Below, piece after piece: positions 1 through 7,606 of a DNA stretch of 64,000 nt. This DNA is from Gemmataceae bacterium (lineage in GTDB: Bacteria > Planctomycetota > Planctomycetia > Gemmatales > Gemmataceae): the NCBI GenBank assembly GCA_901538445.1, contig LR594585.1, forward strand, positions 1,825,369-1,889,368. Reading direction: 5' to 3'. Numbering within the stretch: the first letter of the stretch is position 1; each line of letters begins with the position of its first letter. The position numbers and the translations under genes are program-made. The notes below the pieces were generated by a model. It saw only the letters and a list, made by a program, of their open reading frames with translations. It made no database searches and was not told where the DNA came from.

Positions 1-360
1 AAGCGGCTGGAGCCGAACCTCGTGATCCTCCGCGACCCGAAGCTCGTCGCGATGGGCGACGACGCGCTGCGCGACCTCGCGGCCCGCGTCACCGACCGGA
101 ACTACCGCATCTTCGCCGAGCGCGGCGAACTGCACATCTTCAACGGCTCGACCTACGTTCACGGCACCGACCCGTTCGAGCTGTTCCAGAAGATGCTCGC
201 CGCCGACCCGAAGCTCGACGCCGCGCACGCCTTCTACCTCGGGTACGAGTGCGCCAAGGCGGTCACGGCGCTGACGCTCGGTAAGAATTACACCCAGGAC
301 CAGGCGCTGCGCTGGGGCTTCCTCACCGTCCCCGAGACGAGCCACCGCGGCGGCTCGTGA
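1..360 (+). CDS. C-terminal part of a dihydropteroate synthase-like (DUF6513-type) protein, cut by the window edge
   Basis: The frame is open from the first base to TGA at 358-360, so this is the last 119 codons of a gene that begins before the window. The end holds the stretches 'AFYLGYECAKAVTALTLGKN' and 'QALRWGFLTVPE', which I recognise from the planctomycete and methylotroph dihydropteroate-synthase-related family linked to the tetrahydromethanopterin C1 pathway. That assignment rests on memory of the family, not on an alignment, and no catalytic residues can be judged because the N-terminal part is absent. The next gene starts 53 bp downstream on the same strand. Confidence 0.6.
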   Translation, partial: KRLEPNLVILRDPKLVAMGDDALRDLAARVTDRNYRIFAERGELHIFNGSTYVHGTDPFELFQKMLAADPKLDAAHAFYLGYECAKAVTALTLGKNYTQDQALRWGFLTVPETSHRGGS

Positions 361-413
361 CCGTTCCGCCCGCGGGCCGATAGGTTGAGCGTGTCGCACC
401 ACGGAGCCCCGCA

Positions 414-2315
414 ATGCCGACCGACGACCCGTTCCCGGCGGTCCCCGGCTACCAGATCGTCCGCCTCCTCGCGAGCGGGTCGCGGAGCCGCGTGTTCGAG
501 GCCCGGGACCTCGACTCCGGCCGCACGGTCGCGCTGAAGGTGGTCCGGTGCGGCCCCGGCGAGTTGGCGCGCCTCCGCGCCCGTGCCGACGCGCTCGCCG
601 CGGTGCGGCACCCGAACCTCGCCGAGGTGCTCGGCTACTCGGAGCACGACGGGAACGGCGTCCTCGCAGTGGAGTACCTCCCCGGGCCGACGCTCGCCGA
701 GCGGATCGCCGACGTCGGCCGGATGACGGCCAAGCCCGCGGCCGAACTGGTCGCCGGGGTCGCGCGGGGGCTGGCCGCGGCGCACGCGCGGCAGGTCGTG
801 TTCGGCTCGCTCGGCACCCGCGACGTGTTTTTCGACGAGGCCGGCGAGCCCAAGGTGAACGGGGCTGTCGTGCCCGACTTCCCCGCCGACGCGAACGCGC
901 CCGCGGTGGGCCGCCCGCTCAACCTCGCGCCCGAGTTCTTCCGCACGCCGGGCGCGTTCGTCGGTCCGGAGGCGGACGTGTGGGCGCTCGGCCTGATCCT
1001 CTACCAGTGCGTCACCGGCCGGCACCCGTTCCAGACCGACTCGCTCGCGGGACTCGTCGAGGCGATCGCCACCCGCACCCCGGAGCCGCCGTCGGGGTTC
1101 GTGGCCGGGCTGCCGCGGGAGATCGACTGGGTGTGCCGGAAGTGCCTCGCCAAGCACCCGCACCACCGGTACGCCTCGGCCGCCGACGTCGCCGCGGACC
1201 TCGACCGGTTCCTCGCGGGCGAGCCGGTCCACGCGCGGGTTCACCCGCCGGCCGAGCGGCTGGTCCGGTGGGCGCGGCACAACCCGCTCCTCGCCGCGAC
1301 TTCGGCCGCGGTTCTCGTCACCGCGGTGAGCGGCCTCGTCGCCACGGTCGTGCTGTTGCAGCGGGTCGAACGACAACTGGCGGAGAGCACCGCCGAGCGC
1401 CGCGAGGCCGAGGAGCGGATCGCACAGCTCACCGCCGAGCGCGACGAGCAGGCCGCGGCCCGCGCCGCCGAGGCCGCCCGCGCGAGCGCCGCGACGGGGG
1501 CGAGGCAGGCCGCCGACGCCACGTCGCGGGAACTCGCCGGCGTGACCGCCGCGCTCCTCGACGCGGCCTACGGGCACCCGTTCCGGCCGGCCGCCGCGGG
1601 CGAGAGGCTGGCGCTGACCGACGCGGTCGCCGCGCTGCGCCGGGCCGCGACGCCGACCGCCCCCGTCGCGGTGAAGGCCCGGGTCGCGGCCGGGTTCGTG
1701 CGGGCCGGTGAGTGGCTCGAAGGCCAGGGGGCCGCGGGCGAGGCCGGGGAGCTGTACCGCGAGGCGCTCGACCTGACGCGGCCCGCCGCCGGTGCGGCCG
1801 TGCCCCCGGTGGCCGCGAGCGCCTACTCCGCGGCGCTCGCGCACCGCGGCGCGGCGCTGGCCCGCGAGGGCAAGGCCGCCGAGGGGCTCCCGCTGCTCCT
1901 CGAAGCCGTGAAGATCGACTTCAACGGGGCGACCGCGCCGGACGCCGCGGACCAGCCGTTCTGGAAGTCCGCGATGTGCCGGCACCAGGAACTGCTCGCC
2001 GAGGCTTACCGGTTGCTGGGCCGTCGGGCCGAGGCGAGCCGGGCGCTCCAGGACGCGAAGGGGGTCGCGAAGAACGTCGATCAGTTGCGGTTGCTCGCCG
2101 GCGGGTTCGCTCTGCTGGCGGCGTCTGCGGAAGGCGCAGAGCGCGACGGCTACCTCGCGGAAGCGATTGAGACGCTGCGCGCGGCCGTCGAGGGCGGCTG
2201 GCGCTTCCCGGCCGCGCACTACTACCGCACGACCACCGTGGACAACGCCGACTTCGCGCCGTTCGCGACCCACCCCGAGGTGAAGAAGCTCCTCGCCGAC
2301 GCCGCGAAGAAGTGA
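414..2315 (+). CDS. Membrane-anchored Ser/Thr protein kinase homologue with degenerate active site (probable pseudokinase)
   Basis: 633 aa. Residues 13 to about 270 follow the bacterial Pkn2-type kinase fold: the ATP-binding lysine is present (VALK, K42), as are an APE-like 'LAPEF' and the 'DVWALGLILYQCVTGRHPF' segment. The residues that do chemistry are missing: the HRD-Lys catalytic loop reads 'VVFGSLGTRDVFF' (residues 128-140), the DFG magnesium motif reads NGA (149-151), and the glycine-rich loop is ASGSRSRV. A transmembrane segment at about 288-312 is followed by an Ala/Glu-rich coiled coil (about 315-375) and a helical TPR-like C-terminus. It is therefore probably a membrane scaffold or sensor rather than an active kinase. 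The ATG at 414 lies just before the conserved N-terminus. Confidence 0.85.
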   Translation: MPTDDPFPAVPGYQIVRLLASGSRSRVFEARDLDSGRTVALKVVRCGPGELARLRARADALAAVRHPNLAEVLGYSEHDGNGVLAVEYLPGPTLAERIADVGRMTAKPAAELVAGVARGLAAAHARQVVFGSLGTRDVFFDEAGEPKVNGAVVPDFPADANAPAVGRPLNLAPEFFRTPGAFVGPEADVWALGLILYQCVTGRHPFQTDSLAGLVEAIATRTPEPPSGFVAGLPREIDWVCRKCLAKHPHHRYASAADVAADLDRFLAGEPVHARVHPPAERLVRWARHNPLLAATSAAVLVTAVSGLVATVVLLQRVERQLAESTAERREAEERIAQLTAERDEQAAARAAEAARASAATGARQAADATSRELAGVTAALLDAAYGHPFRPAAAGERLALTDAVAALRRAATPTAPVAVKARVAAGFVRAGEWLEGQGAAGEAGELYREALDLTRPAAGAAVPPVAASAYSAALAHRGAALAREGKAAEGLPLLLEAVKIDFNGATAPDAADQPFWKSAMCRHQELLAEAYRLLGRRAEASRALQDAKGVAKNVDQLRLLAGGFALLAASAEGAERDGYLAEAIETLRAAVEGGWRFPAAHYYRTTTVDNADFAPFATHPEVKKLLADAAKK

Positions 2316-2375
2316 CCCGAGTTCCGTAATGTCGGGTTGTTGCTCTGGGGCGACCGCAACGTCCGCCCCGGGAAC

Positions 2376-3992
2376 CTACCGCAGCCGGTACACGATGTAC
2401 GCCGGGTCGGCGTGGACCTCTTCCAGGTACTCGGCGGTCAGCGGCTTGTCGGCGGGCGTGACCACGTGCGTGATCTTCTCGGCCCGGAGCTTCTGCAGCC
2501 GGCCGGGGGCCGACCAGTCGCCGGCGTACCACTCCTCGCACTGCTGCATCCGCCGCAGCCATTCCAGCACCTCGGTCTCGAAGTACGGGACCGACTTGAA
2601 GTCCACGTAGATCGGCGTGCCGGTGTGCAGCCGGAACCGCTGGAGGTCGACCGGGATCAGGTTCGACCCCGGCTTCGGCCGCGGCGGCGGGGTGAAGCTC
2701 GCCGACATCGCCCCGCGGCCCCCGCCCACCGCCGGGATGCGGACCGGCAGCAGGTACACCTGCGTCGGCCCCGAGTGCGCCCGCACGAAGTCGTACAGCG
2801 GGGCCTCGTCCTCGCCGGCCCGGTAGCCCTGTCGGGTAACCGTCACCCACGCCCCGGCCCCGGCGAGCGCGACGACCACCGCCGCCCCCACCCACGCGAC
2901 CCACGAAGCGTCCGGGAGCAGCGAAGCTGTTCGCGCCAGGATCGCGGCCGTCGCGAGCGGCACCAGCACGACCGTGATCCGCCACGGGAACGCCAGCGCG
3001 AGCGTCGTCACCTCGTACTCGTACTGCGCGAGCGTGAGGCCGAACCCGATGAGCGCGGCGATTGCGAGCGGAACGAAGATCCGCGACCGCCGCAGCAGGA
3101 CGACGCCGGCCGCGGCCCACGCGAGTTGCGCCACGGCGACCCCGTCGAGCCACCGGTCGATGTTGCAGTGGTGCGGGATGCGGACGTCGGCGAGGATGTG
3201 CTGGGCGGTCTCGAACGTCCGCGGGTCGTGCGGGCCGAACGTGAACAGCGTGAACGCGGCGACCGGCGCGACGACCAGCGACGCCAGCACCAGCCCGCGG
3301 AGCGCGAGCGGACCCGCGTCGTCGTCCTCGCGGAACAGCACGACGAGGAACCCGAGCACGAGCGACCCGGCCGCGAGCACGTACGTCGAGTGGAACGCGC
3401 ACGCCGCCGCGACGAGCCCGCACGCGAGCGTGGACCGCCGGTGCGCGAACGCCGCGAGCCCGGCGACGAGCAGCACGCCGAACGCCGACGGCTGGAGCCC
3501 CGGCCCGAGGACGTACTGCCCGGCGACGCCGGCCTGGAGGAACCACGGGTAGTCGACGCCCCACAGTTTCACCGACAGCACCCGCAGCACGGCCGCGTGC
3601 GCCGCGACGAACCCGGCGGCCCAGATGAGGCGAAACGCGCGAGTGTCCGGCACCCCTGGCAGCGCCGCGACGAGCCAGCGGACGCTCAGGAAGTACCCCG
3701 CGAGCAGCGCGAAGTACGCGGCCTGGAACGACCATTCGCCGAGGTGCTTGTAGCCGAACGCGACGAGTGCGGTGAACACCGGCGTCGGGTCGGTGGTGCC
3801 GGCGAGCCAGTCGTGGGACAGGTTGACGTGCCCGCCGTTCGCGAGGCCGTGGACGAAGTACTGGTTCTGGTTGGAGTAGTACAGCGGCGACTGCGTGTGC
3901 GCGACCGCGAACGCGACCGCCAGCAGCAGCGCTTCGAGGACGTGCGACCGGGGTGCGGCAGCGGGTGCGGGCGCGGGGGTGGGTTCGGGCAT
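2376..3992 (-). CDS. Multipass membrane protein of unknown function, glycosyltransferase-C-like layout
   Basis: About 538 aa. I chose the ATG at 3992 over one at 4097 because the hydrophobic profile and a Pro/Ala linker (MPEPTPAPAPA) start there and the extra 35 residues look like upstream sequence. There are about ten hydrophobic segments, including 'VLEALLLAVAFAVAHT', 'IFVPLAIAALIGFGLTLA' and 'WVAWVGAAVVVALAGAGAWV', then a soluble C-terminal domain of about 150 residues. A loop with 'IPHHCNIDRWLD' is conserved-looking. The multi-TM part plus periplasmic tail resembles GT-C-type transferases, but no DxD-like catalytic motif is clear, so function stays open. Convergent with the kinase-like gene, which ends 61 bp away. 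Confidence 0.75.
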   Translation of the reverse strand: MPEPTPAPAPAAAPRSHVLEALLLAVAFAVAHTQSPLYYSNQNQYFVHGLANGGHVNLSHDWLAGTTDPTPVFTALVAFGYKHLGEWSFQAAYFALLAGYFLSVRWLVAALPGVPDTRAFRLIWAAGFVAAHAAVLRVLSVKLWGVDYPWFLQAGVAGQYVLGPGLQPSAFGVLLVAGLAAFAHRRSTLACGLVAAACAFHSTYVLAAGSLVLGFLVVLFREDDDAGPLALRGLVLASLVVAPVAAFTLFTFGPHDPRTFETAQHILADVRIPHHCNIDRWLDGVAVAQLAWAAAGVVLLRRSRIFVPLAIAALIGFGLTLAQYEYEVTTLALAFPWRITVVLVPLATAAILARTASLLPDASWVAWVGAAVVVALAGAGAWVTVTRQGYRAGEDEAPLYDFVRAHSGPTQVYLLPVRIPAVGGGRGAMSASFTPPPRPKPGSNLIPVDLQRFRLHTGTPIYVDFKSVPYFETEVLEWLRRMQQCEEWYAGDWSAPGRLQKLRAEKITHVVTPADKPLTAEYLEEVHADPAYIVYRLR

Positions 3993-4085
3993 CTCAACCG
4001 TCGTTCGTGGAGCGTGGAGCAACGGGATTGTCCTACGCCTCCCGCGGGCGAAAGGTAGACTGCGGGCACCGCCCGAGGGAACGCG

Positions 4086-4805
4086 ATGACAGAACACGAG
4101 TGGCTGACCGCGGCCGATCCGGAGGCATTGGTCGAGTTCCTGGACAAGTCAGGCATGAACTCGCGGCGAAAGAGTCGCCTCTTATCGTGCGCGTCTTGCT
4201 ACCGTCTGGACAGTTTGCTCATCCAACCCCAATCGCTCCAAGCGGTTCGATTGGCGGAGGCATGGGCGGATGACGAGCACTTGGCAAATGATGTTCGGGC
4301 GGCGTGGCTGGAAGCGGGGCCAGCGCGGACACTCGCAATGTCACACCGAACGGATAGCCCGGAGTACATCGCGGCGATGGCTGCTTTTGATGCCGCCAAC
4401 CCCAAGCCGAACGGTCGCTCCGATGTGGGAGCGGTCTGGTCTGCGCTGTCGGTGATTGACAAGGTCATCGAGGCAATCGGGCGCGCTTCAGCCGAAGCAC
4501 GCGGCACCGACTGGGTTAATGATCCTGCGACAATCGCAGAAGCAGTTGCTGTAACCAGCGACCTACGCGACATCTTCGGCAACCCCTTCCGGCCGGTCGC
4601 GATCGATCCCGCATGGCGCACGTCAACGGTCGTGGCGCTGGCCCGCGGCATCTACGACGAGAAGGCGTTCGACCGCATGCCGATCCTGGCCGACGCGCTT
4701 CAGGACGCCGGTTGCGACAACGACAACGTGCTGAGCCACTGCCGCGGCGACGGCCCGCACGTCCGCGGGTGCTGGGTCGTGGATCTGCTGCTGGGAAAGG
4801 AATAA
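4086..4805 (+). CDS. Gemmataceae-type paralogous protein of unknown function
   Basis: 239 aa, soluble, no signal peptide. The N-terminus 'MTEHEWLTAADPEALVEFL' and the C-terminal 'DIFGNPFRPVAIDPAW' followed by 'FDRMPILADALQDAGC' are hallmarks of a lineage-expanded family that I recall from Gemmata genomes; no biochemical role is known to me. The C-terminal 60 residues (about 156-239) carry the strongest conservation and end in a Cys/His-containing tail (DNDNVLSHC...HVRGCWVVDLLLG). The middle part (4150-4600) has more A/T at third positions than neighbouring genes, compatible with relaxed constraint or more recent arrival. Start: ATG at 4086, about 90 bp from the divergent membrane-protein start. 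Confidence 0.7.
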   Translation: MTEHEWLTAADPEALVEFLDKSGMNSRRKSRLLSCASCYRLDSLLIQPQSLQAVRLAEAWADDEHLANDVRAAWLEAGPARTLAMSHRTDSPEYIAAMAAFDAANPKPNGRSDVGAVWSALSVIDKVIEAIGRASAEARGTDWVNDPATIAEAVAVTSDLRDIFGNPFRPVAIDPAWRTSTVVALARGIYDEKAFDRMPILADALQDAGCDNDNVLSHCRGDGPHVRGCWVVDLLLGKE

Positions 4806-4836
4806 CGTCACCCCGGTGCGCACGTCACACGCCTCG

Positions 4837-4947
4837 GACCCGGGGCGTTGCCCCGGGCTCAGGTTGTCCGACCCCTTCGGGGTCATCACCGGGGCTTTGC
4901 AGGCTGAAGGCCTGCGACAACCCCAGCCCGGGGCAACGCCCCGGGTC
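4837..4947. repeat. Palindromic repeat, family 1, copy A
   Basis: Arms of 22 bp at 4838-4859 and 4925-4946 are perfect reverse complements, and each arm is itself nearly palindromic around GTTGCC/GGCAAC. Between them lie GTTGTC and GACAAC, CGACCCC/GGGGTC and GCAGG/GGCCTGC pairs. The same layout returns at 35314-35429 and 56258-56368. It fills the gap before the amidohydrolase gene. Confidence 0.9.
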
Positions 4948-4995
4948 GGGGGCGCGGCAAGTCGTAGAGTGAACGCACCACCCCGGAGCCTCCGC

Positions 4996-5898
4996 ATGCC
5001 CACCCGACGTGAGTTCCTCGCCGCGGCGGTTGTTGGTTCGGTCGCGGGGCGCGTGTGCGGGGCCGAGCGGGTGCCGGTCGTCGACACGCACCTGCACTGC
5101 TTCGCCGGCAAGGACAGCGCCGCGTTCCCGTACCACAAGGACGCCCCGTACAAGCCCGACGACGCGGCCACGCCCGAGCACCTGCTCGCGTGCATGAAGG
5201 AGGCCGGCGTCGATTACGCCGTCGTCGTCCACCCCGAGCCGTACCAGGACGACCACCGCTATCTCGAGCACTGCCTCACGGTCGGCAAGGGCAAGCTCAA
5301 GGGCACCTGCCTGTTCTTCGCCGAGCGCGACGACACGCCCGCCAAGATCGCCGCACTCGCCAAGAAGGTGCCGCTCGTGGCGGCGCGCGTCCACGCCTAC
5401 CAACCTGACCGCCTCCCGCCGTTCGGCAAGCCCGAACTCAAGGCGCTGTGGAAGGCCGCCGCCGACAGCGGCCTCGCGGTGCAGATCCACTTCGAGCCGA
5501 AGTACGCCGAGGGGTTCGAGCCGCTCATCAAGGAGTTCCCGGGCACCCGCGTGTTCGTCGACCACCTCGGCCGGCCGTTCCAGGGCACCGAGAAGGAGTA
5601 CGCGGTCGTGCTGCGGTGGGCGAAGCTCGACAACGTGGTGATGAAGCTGTCGTCGGTGCCGACCCCGAACGCCTACCCGCACCGCGACCCGCAGGCGGTC
5701 GTGAAGCAACTCACCGAGGCGTTCGGGGCCGACCGGCTCATGTTCGGCGGCGGGTTCGACGCGAAGGCGACCGGCAAGAGCTACCTCACGGAGCGCGAGC
5801 GCGTCGCGGAGTTGCTCGCCCACCTCAGCGCCGCCGACCGGGCCAAGGTCTTCGGCGGCACGGCTGCTAAACTGATGGGGTTCGAGAAGGCGAACTGA
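4996..5898 (+). CDS. Tat-exported metal-dependent hydrolase, amidohydrolase-2 (TIM-barrel) family
   Basis: 300 aa. The ATG at 4996 places a Tat-type signal at the start (RREFLAAAVVGSVAG), so the upstream in-frame extension through the repeat is rejected. The mature part opens with 'VPVVDTHLHCF', the HxH metal-binding strand of the amidohydrolase barrel, and continues with 'HPEPYQDDHRYLEHCL', 'ARVHAYQPD', 'IHFEPKYAEGF' and 'VFVDHLGRPF', matching the order of His strands in 2-pyrone-4,6-dicarboxylate lactonase-like enzymes. The final active-site Asp is probably in 'LMFGGGFDAKAT'; most relatives have a GSD or GTD there. Substrate cannot be told. The next gene starts 14 bp later. Confidence 0.82.
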   Translation: MPTRREFLAAAVVGSVAGRVCGAERVPVVDTHLHCFAGKDSAAFPYHKDAPYKPDDAATPEHLLACMKEAGVDYAVVVHPEPYQDDHRYLEHCLTVGKGKLKGTCLFFAERDDTPAKIAALAKKVPLVAARVHAYQPDRLPPFGKPELKALWKAAADSGLAVQIHFEPKYAEGFEPLIKEFPGTRVFVDHLGRPFQGTEKEYAVVLRWAKLDNVVMKLSSVPTPNAYPHRDPQAVVKQLTEAFGADRLMFGGGFDAKATGKSYLTERERVAELLAHLSAADRAKVFGGTAAKLMGFEKAN

Positions 5899-5912
5899 AC
5901 CGAGGAGCGTGT

Positions 5913-6131
5913 ATGTCCGCGACGCTGCAATCACTCGGCCTCGACCGGCTGTCGGTCGAGGAACGGCTCGCCCTGATCGGCGAGTTGTGGGACAGCCTCG
6001 ACACGGAGCCCCCGCTGACGGACGCCCAGAAGGCCGACCTCGATTCGCGGCTCGCGGCGTTCCACGCGGACCCCAAGGCGGGCTCGACGTGGGACGAAGT
6101 AAAGGCCCGGCTGTGCATTCGGCCGGTCTGA
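5913..6131 (+). CDS. Addiction-module antitoxin-like protein (TIGR02574 family), without a toxin gene
   Basis: 72 aa. The sequence 'LSVEERLALIGELWDSLD' near the N-terminus and the acidic-Pro spacer 'TEPPLTDAQKADLDSRLAAF' are typical of the small RelB/ParD-like 'putative addiction module component' family, which normally precedes a RelE/ParE toxin. Here the next 100 bp contain only a small stem-loop and then a thioredoxin gene, so the partner is missing on both sides. It may be a solitary remnant, an antidote to a toxin elsewhere, or co-opted. A purine-rich site (GAGGAG at 5902) sits before the ATG. Confidence 0.72.
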   Translation: MSATLQSLGLDRLSVEERLALIGELWDSLDTEPPLTDAQKADLDSRLAAFHADPKAGSTWDEVKARLCIRPV

Positions 6132-6147
6132 ATCACAGGTGGTTGGC

Positions 6148-6169
6148 GGGCCGCCACGGAGGGCGGCCC
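6148..6169. repeat. Small stem-loop between antitoxin and thioredoxin genes
   Basis: GGGCCGCC at 6148-6155 pairs with GGCGGCCC at 6162-6169 around a 6-nt loop. It could attenuate transcription after the antitoxin gene; no T-run follows. Confidence 0.5.
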
Positions 6170-6231
6170 CTACAAGAATCAGCAGTCACGGAGCCGCCGA
6201 TCGGCGCGATCCGCCTCACCCAGGAAGCACG

Positions 6232-6792
6232 ATGAACCTCTTCGACAAGTTCACCGCGGGGCTGCCGCTGCCGGCGTTCCTCGCCAAGTACGGCACCGAC
6301 GGCGACCGCGCCAAGTGGGCCCGCGCCGCCGAGCAGATCCTGCTCACCGACGCGCAGAAGCAACTCCTGGGTAAGTTCACACGCAGGACGAACGTGCTCG
6401 TGCTCGCCGGGGCGTGGTGCGGGGACTGTGCGGGCCAGTGCCCGATCTTCGAGCGGTTCGCCGAGGCCGCGCCGGTCATCGTCACCCACTACCTCGACCG
6501 CGACGAGCACGCCGACGTGCAGGCCGCGCTCAAGATCAACGGCGGCAACCGCGTCCCGGTCGCGGTGTTCTTCTCGGAGGACGGCCACGAGGTCGCCCGG
6601 TACGGCGAGCGCACCCTCGCGAAGTACCGGCAACTCGTGTCGCAGCAGATCGGCGAGACGTGCGGGACCGGGCTCGTGAAGGCCGGCGACCCGGTTCAGC
6701 AGCAGATCGCACAAGACTGGCTCGACGAGTTCGAGCGCGTGCAGTGGATCCTGCGGCTCTCCCCGCGGCTGCGGAAGATCCACGGGGACTGA
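6232..6792 (+). CDS. Thioredoxin-family protein (CGDC active site)
   Basis: 186 aa, cytoplasmic by lack of a signal peptide. The redox motif W-C-G-D-C is at residues 62-66, preceded by the strand 'TNVLVLAGA' and followed by 'CPIFERFAEAAP'. A second conserved element, 'NRVPVAVFFSEDGHEVARYG' (about residues 104-123), supplies the cis-Pro equivalent (RVPV). The C-terminal helix contains 'ERVQWILRLSPRLRKIHGD'. This fits the bacillithiol/thioredoxin-9-like group rather than canonical TrxA (CGPC). ATG at 6232 was taken because the N-terminal helix begins there; a short purine stretch (AGGAAG) precedes it. Confidence 0.85.
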   Translation: MNLFDKFTAGLPLPAFLAKYGTDGDRAKWARAAEQILLTDAQKQLLGKFTRRTNVLVLAGAWCGDCAGQCPIFERFAEAAPVIVTHYLDRDEHADVQAALKINGGNRVPVAVFFSEDGHEVARYGERTLAKYRQLVSQQIGETCGTGLVKAGDPVQQQIAQDWLDEFERVQWILRLSPRLRKIHGD

Positions 6793-6793
6793 C

Positions 6794-7112
6794 GTCGAGT
6801 GCGGAGTGCGGAATTCGGAATTCGGAGTGGAAGTCCCGACACCGAATCACGGTGATTCGTAACCGTGGGGTGGCCTTGTTCTGGCCCTCTCCCCGCCGCG
6901 GGAGAGGGTGGCCGCGCTTCGCGGCCGGGTGAGGGGGCAAGCCTCCACATCTCGACAGGTGATGCCCCCTCACCCGCCGCTCGAAGACTCGCGGCACCCT
7001 CTCCCGCGGCGGGGAGAGGGTACGACACGCTGCGGTCGCCGATCACTCGAATCTGGTATGACAGTGGCGGCTGTCACTCGCAGTACCGATTCCGCACTCC
7101 ACATTCCGCAAT
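6794..7112. repeat. Composite inverted-repeat element containing repeat family 2, copy A
   Basis: The outer parts hold AGTGCGGAGTGCGGAATTCGG-like sequence at 6799-6830 and an opposite-strand counterpart at about 7089-7112. Inside, 6885-7021 is a long inverted repeat whose arms contain CCCTCTCCCCGCCGCGGGAG and its complement, with CCGGGTGAGGGGGC and GCCCCCTCACCCG nested inside. The same inner design recurs at 29315, 49840 and 58669. It separates two convergent genes and could act as a bidirectional terminator. Confidence 0.85.
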
Positions 7113-7116
7113 CAGC

Positions 7117-7506
7117 TCAATCCTCTTCCAGCGCCTCGCCGAGCACCTGCTCGCTGACGTAGATGGGCACCTTCGCGGTGACCGCGACGGCGATGGCGTC
7201 GCTCGGGCGGCAGTCGATCTCCACGAGGTCGCCGTCCCGGCGGACCCGGAGCTTCGCGAAGTACGTGTGCTCCTCCAGGTCGCTGATGACGATGTCCTGA
7301 ATCTCGCCGCCGAGCTGATCGACCACCGACACGATCAGGTCGTGCGTCAGCGGCCGCGGGGACTGCATCCCCTTCACCCGGCGGTCGATACTGGTCGCCT
7401 CGAAGATGCCGATCACGATCGGGAAGCTCCGCTCGCCGTCCACTTCCTTGAGGATGATGACCTGGTGGTCGTCCACCTCGCTGATGATGATCCGGCGGAG
7501 TTCCAT
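7117..7506 (-). CDS. Bifunctional nuclease-family protein (DUF151)
   Basis: 129 aa from the ATG at 7506; a GTG at 7515 (VPVQMELRR) is also possible. The order of conserved blocks is that of DUF151: 'QVIILKEVDGERSFPIVIGI' then 'EATSIDRR', 'RPLTHDLIVSVVDQLGG' and near the end 'VEIDCRPSDAIAVAVTAKVPIYVSEQVL'. Family members have been reported as bifunctional DNase/RNase proteins and are often fused to UVR domains; here the protein ends after the core with an acidic tail (ALEED). The longer frame back to 7647 overlaps the divergent phosphatase start and is unlikely to be used. Confidence 0.85.
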   Translation of the reverse strand: MELRRIIISEVDDHQVIILKEVDGERSFPIVIGIFEATSIDRRVKGMQSPRPLTHDLIVSVVDQLGGEIQDIVISDLEEHTYFAKLRVRRDGDLVEIDCRPSDAIAVAVTAKVPIYVSEQVLGEALEED

Positions 7507-7606
7507 CTGCACGGGCACGGCCGTCTCCGGGTTGGTGTTCCGCGATTCGCCGCGAGCGTTTAGTGTTGGGGCCGCAGGACCGACCCGCGGCACCCCGAAT
7601 TGTACC

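Noticed and set aside
288..2273. Long open frame opposite the kinase-like gene
   Set aside because: Arg/Gly-rich composition typical of the antisense of high-GC coding sequence; the plus-strand frame has recognisable domains.
1921..3735. Long minus-strand frame overlapping two genes
   Set aside because: Shadow frame; translated product is Arg/Ala-rich with no domain, and it overlaps genes on both strands.
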